A stretch of DNA of 64,000 nucleotides from Streptomyces sp. DvalAA-43. GTDB lineage: Bacteria; Actinomycetota; Actinomycetes; Streptomycetales; Streptomycetaceae. This document shows, piece after piece, positions 52,697 through 60,003 of this stretch. Each line of letters begins with the position of its first letter. Within the stretch, counting starts at the first letter, position 1. The stretch covers positions 1 through 64,000 of the forward strand of contig NZ_FMBW01000026.1 in NCBI RefSeq assembly GCF_900091725.1, written 5' to 3'. The notes beneath the pieces are model-generated. The model was given only the letters and a program-made list of their open reading frames with translations, searched no databases and was not told the DNA's origin. Position numbers and translations under genes: made by a program.

Positions 52697-55684
52697 ATGA
52701 CCACGGCACCACACCGGCAGGACGCCTCCGCCGCCCGTCTTCTGCGCTGTGCCGCCGTGTTCCTGCCCGCAGCGCTGCCGAGGGAGGGGAGCGTCGCCTT
52801 CTGGGATCCCGACGGCGGCCCGCTCCCGGAGCCCGGCGAGGTCTGCGGACACCCGGCGGACCCGGCAAGTCCCGCCCCCGGCGCGCGTACGGCCGAGATC
52901 ACCGTCGTCGGCCGGCACGGCCAGGGGGACGGGGTGCGCCGACGTACGGTCCCCGCGGTTCTGCTGCCCGTCGCCGACGCGCTGCCGCTGCTGGTGCGCG
53001 CCCGGCACCAGGAGTCCGCCCACCCCGCCGCGCGGTGCTGGGGCGCCGCCGCGCTCCAGGCGCTCGGCCTGGCGGCGCGCGGCAGGCTGCTCCCCGGTCT
53101 GACGGGGGACGACCACGACGCCTGGCGGGCAGGGCCGCGCGACGCCGAGGACATCGCCCACCTCCGGGCCATCGCCGCCGCCATGCCGGCCGAGGGCCAC
53201 GCCGTCCCGCTGCCGGACCGCACACCGCTCCGCCTCCCCGACCCCGAGTGGCTGCTCGGATCGTTCCTCGACGCGGTCGCCGACACCCTGCCCCGCACGC
53301 CCGCAGCGGCGTATGCGATGGGGGCACCCTTCGCGGCCCGCGAGGCCCAGCATCTGCCGGGAGCCCGCGAATGGGCGGTCGAGGTGGCGTCCGGGCTCGA
53401 CGCGGGCGTCCGCGTGTCGCTGCGCCTCGACCTGTCGGCGTACGAGCTCTTCGATACGGCCGATACGGTCGACACCTCCGGAGCCCCCGGTTCCGACGGC
53501 GCCGACGCTCCCGGCCTTGACGGTGCCGAATTCACCGTGCCCGGCGGCCCCGGCGGCCGCACCCCGGGCGCCGCCCGACACGCCGCCGCGGCCATCACCC
53601 AGGTGCACAGCCTCGCCGATCCGACCTATGTCACCGACGCCGCCACGCTGTGGAACGGCGGGGCGGGCGAGCCGTTCGGCCCGCGGGCCAGGATCGACGC
53701 CGTGCTCGCCCTGCGCCGCGCCGCCCGCGTCTGGGCGCCGCTGGAGCGGCTGCTGGACCAGCCGGTGCCCGATGTGCTCGCCCTGACCGAGGACGAGCTG
53801 TACGAGCTGCTCGGCGACGCCGGAGCCCGGCTGGCGGCGGCCGGGGTGAGTGTCCACTGGCCCAGGGAGCTCGTCCGCTCGCTCACCGCCTCCGCCGTCG
53901 TGCGGCCCGCGCCCGGTTCGGCCACCGACGGCACCTCGTTCTTCGACGCCGAGCAGCTCTTCGCCTTCAACTGGCAGCTGTCGCTGGGCGACGACCGGCT
54001 CACCGAGGCGGAGATGGACCTCCTCGCGGAGGCCCACCGGCCGGTGGTGCGCCTGCGTGACCAGTGGGTCGTGGTCGACCCCGCGCTCGTCCGCAAGGCA
54101 CGCAAGCGGGAGCTCGGTCTGCTCGATCCGGTCGACGCCCTCGCCGTCGCCCTGACCGGCACCGCCGAGGTCGACGGCGAGCAGGTCGAGGCCGTGCCCA
54201 TCGGCGCGCTGGCCGCACTCCGTGAGCGCATCACCGCCGAGCACACCACGATCGCCCCGCCGCCCGGCCTCGACGCCACGCTCCGCGACTACCAGCTCCG
54301 CGGCCTGGCCTGGCTGGACCGGATGACCTCGCTCGGCCTGGGCGGCTGCCTCGCCGACGACATGGGCCTGGGTAAGACGATCACCCTCATCGCCCTCCAT
54401 CTGCACCGCGCCCACCCCGCGCCCACTCTGGTGATCTGCCCCGCCTCCCTCCTGGGCAACTGGCACCGGGAGATCAACCGCTTCGCCCCCGGTGTCCCCG
54501 TGCGCCGCTTCCACGGCACCGACCGCACACTCGCCGAACCCGACGGCGGCTTCGTCCTCACCACCTACGGCACGATGCGTTCCAGCGCGGCGCAACTGGC
54601 GGGCCACGGCTGGGGACTGATCGTCGCGGACGAGGCCCAGCACGTGAAGAACCCCCAGTCCTCCACGGCGAAGGCGCTGCGCACCATCCCGGCCCCGGCC
54701 AGAGTCGCCCTCACCGGCACCCCGGTGGAGAACAACCTCTCCGAGCTCTGGGCCCTGCTCGACTGGACCACCCCCGGACTGCTCGGCCCCCTCAAGGCGT
54801 TCCGGGCCCGGCACGCCCGTATCGTCGAGAACACCGGTACGGCCGCCGGGCTCGCCAACGACGAAGCGGTCGAACGGCTCTCCCGCCTGGTCCGGCCCTT
54901 CCTCCTGCGCCGCAAGAAGTCCGACCCGGGCATCGCCCCCGAACTGCCGCCCAAGACGGAGACCGACCACCCCGTCTTCCTCACCCGCGAGCAGGTCACG
55001 CTGTACGAGGCGGCGGTCCGCGAGACGATGACGTTCATCGAGGCGTCCGAGGGCATCGCCCGGCGCGGCCTGATCATGAAGCTGCTGGCCTCGCTCAAGC
55101 AGATCTGCAACCACCCCGCGCAGTATCTGAAGGAGGAGCCGACCCGCCTCGTCGGCCGTTCCGGAAAGCTCGCCCTGCTCGACGAACTCCTCGACACGAT
55201 CCTCGCCGAGGACGGCTCCGTCCTCATCTTCACCCAGTACGTGACCATGGCCAGGCTGCTCTCCGCCCACCTCGCCTCGCGGGCCGTCCCCTCCCAGCTG
55301 CTGCACGGCGGAACGCCGGTCGCCGAGCGGGAACGGATGGTGGACCGCTTCCAGTCCGGCGAGGTCCCGGTCTTCCTGCTCTCCCTCAAGGCCGCGGGCA
55401 CCGGACTCAATCTCACCAGGGCCGCCCATGTCATCCACTACGACCGCTGGTGGAACCCGGCCGTCGAGGAACAGGCCACGGACCGGGCGTACCGCATCGG
55501 CCAGACACAGCCCGTGCAGGTGCACCGATTGATCGCGGAAGGCACCGTCGAGGACCGGATCGGCGAGCTGCTGGAGGCGAAGCGGGCCCTGGCCGACACG
55601 GTCCTCGGGACCGGTGAGACCGCGCTGACCGAGCTCAGCGTCCGCGATCTGGCCGATCTCGTCTCGCTCCGGAGGCCGGCATGA
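52697..55684 (+). CDS. SNF2-family DEAD/DEAH helicase
   Basis: A 995-residue DNA translocase of the bacterial RapA/HepA-like SNF2 group. The C-terminal half has ADDMGLGKTITLIALHL (Walker A), VADEAQHVKNPQSS (DEAQ), LTGTPVENNLSELWALLDWTTPG, and ILIFTQYVTMARLL / GGTPVAERERMVDRFQ / LSLKAAGTGLNLTRA. The first 500 residues are a SNF2-associated N-terminal domain. Overlaps the SWIM-protein start by ATGA, a conserved pair in actinobacteria, so they probably work as a complex. Role (transcription recycling, repair or defence) is unknown. Confidence 0.92.
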   Translation: MTTAPHRQDASAARLLRCAAVFLPAALPREGSVAFWDPDGGPLPEPGEVCGHPADPASPAPGARTAEITVVGRHGQGDGVRRRTVPAVLLPVADALPLLVRARHQESAHPAARCWGAAALQALGLAARGRLLPGLTGDDHDAWRAGPRDAEDIAHLRAIAAAMPAEGHAVPLPDRTPLRLPDPEWLLGSFLDAVADTLPRTPAAAYAMGAPFAAREAQHLPGAREWAVEVASGLDAGVRVSLRLDLSAYELFDTADTVDTSGAPGSDGADAPGLDGAEFTVPGGPGGRTPGAARHAAAAITQVHSLADPTYVTDAATLWNGGAGEPFGPRARIDAVLALRRAARVWAPLERLLDQPVPDVLALTEDELYELLGDAGARLAAAGVSVHWPRELVRSLTASAVVRPAPGSATDGTSFFDAEQLFAFNWQLSLGDDRLTEAEMDLLAEAHRPVVRLRDQWVVVDPALVRKARKRELGLLDPVDALAVALTGTAEVDGEQVEAVPIGALAALRERITAEHTTIAPPPGLDATLRDYQLRGLAWLDRMTSLGLGGCLADDMGLGKTITLIALHLHRAHPAPTLVICPASLLGNWHREINRFAPGVPVRRFHGTDRTLAEPDGGFVLTTYGTMRSSAAQLAGHGWGLIVADEAQHVKNPQSSTAKALRTIPAPARVALTGTPVENNLSELWALLDWTTPGLLGPLKAFRARHARIVENTGTAAGLANDEAVERLSRLVRPFLLRRKKSDPGIAPELPPKTETDHPVFLTREQVTLYEAAVRETMTFIEASEGIARRGLIMKLLASLKQICNHPAQYLKEEPTRLVGRSGKLALLDELLDTILAEDGSVLIFTQYVTMARLLSAHLASRAVPSQLLHGGTPVAERERMVDRFQSGEVPVFLLSLKAAGTGLNLTRAAHVIHYDRWWNPAVEEQATDRAYRIGQTQPVQVHRLIAEGTVEDRIGELLEAKRALADTVLGTGETALTELSVRDLADLVSLRRPA

Positions 55685-56985
55685 GCCCCCGCCCGCACCC
55701 CGGCCACGACCCCCGTCCCGCCGCCCGCCCGCGCCCCGGCCCCGACGACCTGCGCCGCACCTTCGAGGCCGTACCGCCCCGCACCTCCGTCGGCGACGAA
55801 CCCTTCGCGGACAGCTGGTGGGGCCGTGCCTGGGTGGCCGCCCTGGAATCCCTCTCGATGGACGAGGGCCGGCTCTCCCGGGGCCGTACGTACGCCGACA
55901 GCGGAAAGGTCGCCGCGATCACCGTCACCCCCGGACGGGTCGTCGCCTACGTCCACGGCAGCCGCCCCCGCCCCTACCGCTGCGAACTGCGGCTGCGGAC
56001 CCTCGCCGACCCCGACTGGGACACCTTTCTCGACGCGGTCGCGGCGCGGCCCGGCCACCTCGCCGCGCTGCTCACCAAGGAGATGCCGCACTCGCTGGCC
56101 GACACGGCGGCCGAGGCCGGCATCGGGCTGCTGCCCGCCGCGGGGGACCTCGACCCCGGCTGCTCCTGCCCGGACCACGGCTGGCCCTGCAAGCACGTGG
56201 CCGCGCTCTGCTACCAGATGGCGCGGCTTCTGGACACCGACCCGTTCGTCCTGCTGCTGCTGCGCGGCCGGGGCGAACGAGAACTCCTCGAAGAGCTGGG
56301 CCGCCGCAACGCCGCCCACTCCGCCCGGGAACGCCCCGCGGCCCCCGCGGCCCCCTCCGTACCGGCCCGCGAAGCCCTCGCCGGCCGCTATCTCCCGCCG
56401 CTCCCCGCCCCGCTGCCGGTGCTGCCGCATCCCGCGCAGCCACCCTCGTACCCGAGCCTGCCCGGGGCACGCGACCCGCTCGCCCTCGACCACCTCGCCA
56501 CGGATGCGGCGGCCCGCGCCCACGCGCTCCTCACCACCGGCACCGACCCGCTCGCCGGACTCACCCCCTGGCAGGACGCGGTCCGTCTGGCCGCGTCCCG
56601 CCCCACCGCCGGGCTCACCGCCACCACCCGCGCCCTCTACCGCGAGCTGGCCTACGCCACCGGTCGCACCACCACCGACCTGGCCCGAGCGGTCGCGGCC
56701 TGGCGCCAGGGCGGCGCCGGAGGGCTGGCCGTCCTGGAAACTCCCTGGGACCCCCCGGCCGGCCCGTTCGACCGGGCCCGCCCCGCGCTCTTCGCCGCCG
56801 GCTTCCCCCGCTTCCAGCCCCGGCGCAACCACCTCACACACCCCAGCGGCACGCTCCAGCTCCGCTTCGGCCACGACGGGCGCTGGTACGGCTACGAGTC
56901 CGAGCCGGGCGAGGACGACTGGTGGCCCCGCGCCACCCCGGACACCGACCCGGTGAACGCGCTCATGGCACTCAGCGGGGGCTGA
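55681..56985 (+). CDS. SWIM zinc-finger protein
   Basis: A 434-residue partner of the SNF2 helicase. The SWIM motif CSCPDHGWPCKHVAALCY (about 160-177; C-x-C-x8-C-x-H pattern) binds zinc and probably DNA or the helicase. The N-terminal GDEPFADSWWGRAWVAALESLSMDEGRLSRGRTYADSGKV is the typical start of this family. A long helical C-terminal part has no recognised domain. The ATG overlaps the helicase stop by 4 bp. Co-occurrence of the two genes is the best evidence for function. Confidence 0.9.
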   Translation: MSPRPHPGHDPRPAARPRPGPDDLRRTFEAVPPRTSVGDEPFADSWWGRAWVAALESLSMDEGRLSRGRTYADSGKVAAITVTPGRVVAYVHGSRPRPYRCELRLRTLADPDWDTFLDAVAARPGHLAALLTKEMPHSLADTAAEAGIGLLPAAGDLDPGCSCPDHGWPCKHVAALCYQMARLLDTDPFVLLLLRGRGERELLEELGRRNAAHSARERPAAPAAPSVPAREALAGRYLPPLPAPLPVLPHPAQPPSYPSLPGARDPLALDHLATDAAARAHALLTTGTDPLAGLTPWQDAVRLAASRPTAGLTATTRALYRELAYATGRTTTDLARAVAAWRQGGAGGLAVLETPWDPPAGPFDRARPALFAAGFPRFQPRRNHLTHPSGTLQLRFGHDGRWYGYESEPGEDDWWPRATPDTDPVNALMALSGG

Positions 56986-56987
56986 AT

Positions 56988-57011
56988 CAGGCCGGCACCG
57001 GTGCCGGCCTG
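56988..57011. terminator. Palindromic terminator after the SWIM gene
   Basis: CAGGCCGGCACC and its exact complement (56988-57011) form a 12-bp palindrome between the convergent SWIM and small membrane protein stops. Confidence 0.65.
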
Positions 57012-57014
57012 CTC

Positions 57015-57326
57015 TCAGGAGTTCTGCAGATAGACGAAGAGAGCGATCAGCAACACGGCGACGAACGGCAGCATGATCAGCCGTGCTTTGCGGAACCCCT
57101 CGTTGTCCTGCTGGGACAGGCCCCGGTCGGCACCGTGCGCCGATGCCAGATGCTCCCCGGCCATGTCGACGATCTTCTTCATGGTCAGCAGTGACGGCGA
57201 CCAGTCGCAGTGGGTACAGACGAGGGAGTCGCGGTACGGGTCGAACCGGAAGTCCCGCTCGATATTGACCGTGAACACCTGGCCGTCCGGTGTCGTGGCC
57301 GTGAAGTGACGTACTGGCGTGCCCAT
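57015..57326 (-). CDS. Small protein with C-terminal membrane anchor
   Basis: A 103-residue protein. The first half (MGTPVRHFTATTPDGQVFTV...RDSLVCTHCDWSPSLLTMKK) has one CxxC pair that could bind zinc with other ligands; residues about 83-101 (LIMLPFVAVLLIALFVYLQN) are a membrane anchor, leaving the soluble part in the cytoplasm. I do not recognise the family. The ATG at 57326 has GGGGAACG upstream. Gene density and codon use support it as real. Confidence 0.72.
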   Translation of the reverse strand: MGTPVRHFTATTPDGQVFTVNIERDFRFDPYRDSLVCTHCDWSPSLLTMKKIVDMAGEHLASAHGADRGLSQQDNEGFRKARLIMLPFVAVLLIALFVYLQNS

Positions 57327-57498
57327 GTGGATCGTTCCCCGTTCCGTGCGTCCGTCCGGCCTCGTGTACCGGCCCCGTGACCGGTCCCGTACCCGGCGGC
57401 GGCACAGTACCCGACCGGGCGACGGAGACACCCGCGCGGTCGCCGTTCGCCGGACGCTGACGACCGACGACCGGTGACCGGCGGTCTGCGGACGGGCA

Positions 57499-58014
57499 TC
57501 AGAAGTCGGCGGTCGTGCGCTCCTCGATCCGGGCCACCGAGTCCTGGGCGTAGGCCTTCTCGTAGGCGTCGCGGATCCGCTCGACCTGGGTGTCGCGCAC
57601 ACGGGCCTCGGACGCGGGGTAGAGCAGGGTCAGTTCGTAGCTGCGCTCCCGTCCGATGACACCTTGGGAGTCGCGCCACTGTCCCCGGCCGTCCTGGATG
57701 TTCAGTCCGTTCGGGAAGCGCGGTGTCACCTCCTCGTCGACGAAGGCCAGGAATTGACGATCCGTCACTGCGGGTCCACCGTCCGGGCGTTCCGTGCCGA
57801 AGAGGAGCCGGGTCTCGATGTAGTCCTTCCCGCGTGAGGCGGCGGCCCGCGCCGTGGACCGCGAGGCCGCCGGGGCCTCGTCGCCGAGTGTGGCGTACGC
57901 GACGGGCGTTCCCACGGCCAGCACGGCCAGGGCGGCGGTCGTCGCGGTGAGCGCGGTGCGCTTCTTCGTACTGGTGGGGCGCTTCGGGGCGGTGATGGGG
58001 AGGAAACGGGGCAC
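57499..58014 (-). CDS. DUF3574 exported protein
   Basis: A 171-residue protein. A membrane/signal segment (TALTATTAALAVLAVGTPVAYA) follows a basic Thr/Lys-rich start. The mature domain (YIETRLLFGTERPDGGPAVTDRQFLAFVDEEVTPRFPNGLNIQDGRGQW..., about 70-120) matches DUF3574, a small ferredoxin-like fold of unknown function. The GTG at 58014 is chosen because GAAGG lies 8 nt upstream. No neighbours suggest a pathway. Confidence 0.8.
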   Translation of the reverse strand: MPRFLPITAPKRPTSTKKRTALTATTAALAVLAVGTPVAYATLGDEAPAASRSTARAAASRGKDYIETRLLFGTERPDGGPAVTDRQFLAFVDEEVTPRFPNGLNIQDGRGQWRDSQGVIGRERSYELTLLYPASEARVRDTQVERIRDAYEKAYAQDSVARIEERTTADF

Positions 58015-58282
58015 GGCGGATACCTTCGTTCGGTGCCTGGGGGAGGCGGTGGGCCGGTGATGTGCGGACGCGGGCGGGGGAGAGCCCGCGAGGGCGGAGT
58101 CCGTGCGCGAGCGGGGAGCCTGCGGGCCGGTGGTGCTGATGCGCGGCCTCACTGTGACAAGCGGCCCCCGCCGGACAGCGGCAAGGACATGGGCATCCGA
58201 GGGAAACCACCCGTACGGTCGGTCCGGGGCGTTGCCGGAATTCCCGTCGCACCCCGGGGCCCCGGCCGCCAGACTCGCCTTC

Positions 58283-58708
58283 ATGACCGCGGACATCAGC
58301 CGGATCGACCCGGAGAAGTCGCACCCCACCCCCGGCTACCACCACATCACCGTCGTGGAGGCGGGCCGGACCGCCTATCTGGCCGGGCAGTGCCCACTCG
58401 ACCGCTCCGGCACCCTGGTGGGTCCGGGCGACCTCGATGCCCAGATCGACCAGGTCGCGGCCAACGCCCTCGTCGCTCTGGCGGCCGTGGACGCCGGACC
58501 GGAACGGGTCGTCCGCTCGGTGATCTACGTGGTCAGCGACGATGTCGCGATCCTGGGGGCCGCCTGGCGCCGGCTGACCGGCTCGGTCATCGGGCCCGCG
58601 TTCACCACCGCGAGCACGCTCCTCGGAGTCGCACGGCTCGGATTCACCGGACAACTCGTCGAGGTCGACCTCACCGCGGCCCTGCCCGCCCGGACTCCCG
58701 GCGAATGA
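58283..58708 (+). CDS. RidA family protein
   Basis: A 141-residue RidA/YjgF-type protein that hydrolyses reactive enamine/imine intermediates from PLP enzymes, or a related paralogue. HPTPGYHHITVVEAGRTAYLAGQCPLDRSGTLVGPGDLDAQIDQVAANALVALAAVD covers the start of the fold; the C-terminal PAFTTASTLLGVARLGFTGQLVEVDLTAAL aligns with the usual P-A-R-x-x-V region but lacks the canonical catalytic Arg, so it may be a diverged member. Start ATG 58283; no obvious partner. Confidence 0.85.
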   Translation: MTADISRIDPEKSHPTPGYHHITVVEAGRTAYLAGQCPLDRSGTLVGPGDLDAQIDQVAANALVALAAVDAGPERVVRSVIYVVSDDVAILGAAWRRLTGSVIGPAFTTASTLLGVARLGFTGQLVEVDLTAALPARTPGE

Positions 58709-58799
58709 TCCCCGTCCGGACTACCGGCCGATGATCCCCGTCCGGTCATCCGGGCAACGGCCCCTCGGTAATTCGGCCAACTGACTGTGGGAAAAGCGT

Positions 58800-58829
58800 T
58801 TGTTCTGATGGATGCGGCGTTGCTAGCTT
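58800..58829 (+). promoter_or_regulatory. Probable promoter of the tRNA-like RNA locus
   Basis: TTGTTC (58800-58805) and TAGCTT (58824-58829) are 18 bp apart. The -10 box ends 7 nt before the GTG at 58837 and no ribosome site is present, which implies a leaderless mRNA. The same promoter could drive the downstream RNA elements. Confidence 0.4.
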
Positions 58830-58836
58830 CCTCGAC

Positions 58837-59568
58837 GTGGCGAAACTCAATCAGATCATCGCAGTGGAGAAGGGCGTCAAGTCCAAGGCTCACCAGGACC
58901 TGACGGCGGCGCATCACGGCCTCCAGAAGACCGGCCTGCTCGCCGGGATCTCCCGGACGTACCAGCCGAAGGACGAGGAGGGCGAACAGCTGCCGCCCGA
59001 GTCGACGCTGGTGCAGATCAAGGCCGAGGACGTGCTGCGGGAGACCGCGGCGACCCTGACCCGGCTCTTCGATGTGACCGCCACGAAGGACTGGGCCAAC
59101 TGCTCGGCCCGCGCGGATGTCAAGGTCGACGGGCGGGTGCTCGTGAGCGAGGTGCCGGTCTCGTATCTGCTCTTCCTGGAGAAGCAGCTGACGGACCTCA
59201 ACACCTTCATCCGCAAGCTGCCGGTGCTCGACGCCGCCGAGGCCTGGACCCAGGACCCGTCGACGGACTCCTGGAAGACCGAGCCGGTACGGACCCTCCG
59301 TACGAAGAAGGTGCCCCGCAACCACGTGAAGGCGGAGGCCACCGACAAGCACCCGGCACAGGTCGAGGTGTACTACGAGGACATCCCGATCGGCTACTGG
59401 ACGACGGTGAAGTTCTCCGGCGCCCTTCCCGCACGGCGCGTCAACGAGCTGCTGGACCGGGTGGAGAAGCTCCAGCAGGCCGTGAAGTACGCCCGCGAGG
59501 AGGCCAACGGCGCGGACGTCACGGACCAGCGGGTGGGTGATGCGGTATTCGGTTACCTCTTCGGGTGA
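58837..59568 (+). CDS. Uncharacterised conserved protein (DUF7873-like) upstream of tRNA-like RNAs
   Basis: A 243-residue soluble protein with no signal or membrane segment. It begins AKLNQIIAVEKGVKSKAHQD, then conserved-looking blocks GLLAGISRTYQPKDEEGEQL, DVTATKDWANCSARADVKV, VPVSYLLFLEKQLTDLNTFI, SWKTEPVRTLRTKKVPRNHV and VEVYYEDIPIGYWTTVKFSG, ending in a helical region and VTDQRVGDAVFGYLFG. I believe databases call it DUF7873, but no function is known to me. Basic segments (RTLRTKKVPRNHVKAEATDK) could bind RNA. The two permuted tRNA-like elements start within about 100 bp of its stop, so it may be their binding or processing partner. The GTG start fits a leaderless mRNA. Confidence 0.85.
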   Translation: MAKLNQIIAVEKGVKSKAHQDLTAAHHGLQKTGLLAGISRTYQPKDEEGEQLPPESTLVQIKAEDVLRETAATLTRLFDVTATKDWANCSARADVKVDGRVLVSEVPVSYLLFLEKQLTDLNTFIRKLPVLDAAEAWTQDPSTDSWKTEPVRTLRTKKVPRNHVKAEATDKHPAQVEVYYEDIPIGYWTTVKFSGALPARRVNELLDRVEKLQQAVKYAREEANGADVTDQRVGDAVFGYLFG

Positions 59569-59581
59569 CCGACCATTGATT

Positions 59582-59607
59582 CCCCGGCCGATTCATTGCG
59601 GCCGGGG
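59582..59607 (+). terminator. Hairpin after the DUF7873-like gene
   Basis: CCCCGGCCG (59582-59590) pairs exactly with CGGCCGGGG (59599-59607) across ATTCATTG, 13 nt after the stop. It lacks a T tract. Its right arm ends in GCCGGGG, identical to the acceptor 5' strand of the first tRNA-like element. Confidence 0.55.
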
Positions 59608-59768
59608 TGCGCGAGGAGCGCAAGCTGAAACTGAAGCTTGTCGTGACGACGCGGTTCCAGTGGAGGTTCGAGTCCTCCCCCCGGCACTCCGTGCGCCCCG
59701 GCGCACGAACGGGCCGGGGTGGCCCAAATGGTAGAGGCAGACCGCGATCAATCTCAGACTCTTGCTCC
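59608..59768 (+). ncRNA. Circularly permuted tRNA-like element 1
   Basis: In order along the + strand: anticodon-stem 3' strand CGGTT (59652-59656), 5-nt variable loop CCAGT, T arm GGAGG-TTCGAGT-CCTCC (59662-59678), acceptor 3' strand CCCCGGC (59679-59685), a 27-nt linker with hairpin CGTGCGC/GCGCACG, acceptor 5' strand GCCGGGG (59713-59719), U8 and G9, D arm GCC-CAAATGGTAGA-GGC (59722-59738), A26, anticodon-stem 5' strand GACCG (59740-59744). The acceptor is 7 of 7 Watson-Crick; the anticodon stem has one G-U and could extend by two pairs. GAGGAGC-like leader (59615-59624) and CTTGCTCC (59761-59768) can also pair. Either a permuted tRNA or a tRNA-mimic RNA. Confidence 0.8.
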
Positions 59769-59803
59769 AGACTCAGCATTCGCCACCCATCGCCGAATCA
59801 AAC

Positions 59804-59911
59804 GGGCCCGTGCCCATGGGCGTCGAGATGCCGGTTCGACTCCGGCCCGCAGAGCTTCGATCTGCGGTCGTCTAAAGGCAGGACGCGGCGACATCAACCT
59901 GACACGGGTCC
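59804..59911 (+). ncRNA. Circularly permuted tRNA-like element 2
   Basis: Order: anticodon-stem 3' strand CGTCG (59821-59825), 4-nt variable loop AGAT, T arm GCCGG-TTCGACT-CCGGC (59830-59846), acceptor 3' strand CCGCAGA (59847-59853), 7-nt linker GCTTCGA, acceptor 5' strand TCTGCGG (59861-59867), U8 C9, D arm GTCT-AAAGGCA-GGAC (59870-59884), G26, anticodon-stem 5' strand CGGCG (59886-59890). The acceptor is 7 of 7 pairs and the D arm resembles bacterial tRNA-Glu. GGGCCCGTG (59804-59812) and CACGGGTCC (59903-59911) form an outer 9-bp helix with one G-U that closes the element below the anticodon stem. Confidence 0.85.
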
Positions 59912-59947
59912 TTAAAAGTGTCGGCGTGCCGCATGGGTGGCACCTCA

Positions 59948-59988
59948 GGGCTCGGGGGCCGGCTACGCCCCCGGGCCCGCTCCCGTTT
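59948..59988 (+). terminator. Strong terminator after the tRNA-like elements
   Basis: GGGCTCGGGGGC (59948-59959) pairs with GCCCCCGGGCCC (59967-59978) over 12 bp with one G-U, loop CGGCTAC, followed by a CCCGTTTTC tail. It ends a + strand transcript just before the convergent C39-like gene. Confidence 0.78.
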
Positions 59989-60003
59989 TCCGCGAGGCGC
60001 CGC

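Noticed and set aside
51362-55525. Long antisense frame opposite slipin and SNF2 genes
   Set aside because: Mirror of well-identified + strand genes; no ribosome site and biased composition.
59601-59685. Ordinary linear tRNA
   Set aside because: The D-like loop is only 5 nt, the anticodon-like loop is 8 nt without U33, and 35 extra bases precede the T arm. The permuted pairing gives canonical loop sizes, so the linear fold is kept only as an alternative state.
59713-59853. Linear tRNA from the second acceptor strand to the second T arm
   Set aside because: GCCGGGG does not pair with CCGCAGA; the two belong to different permuted elements.
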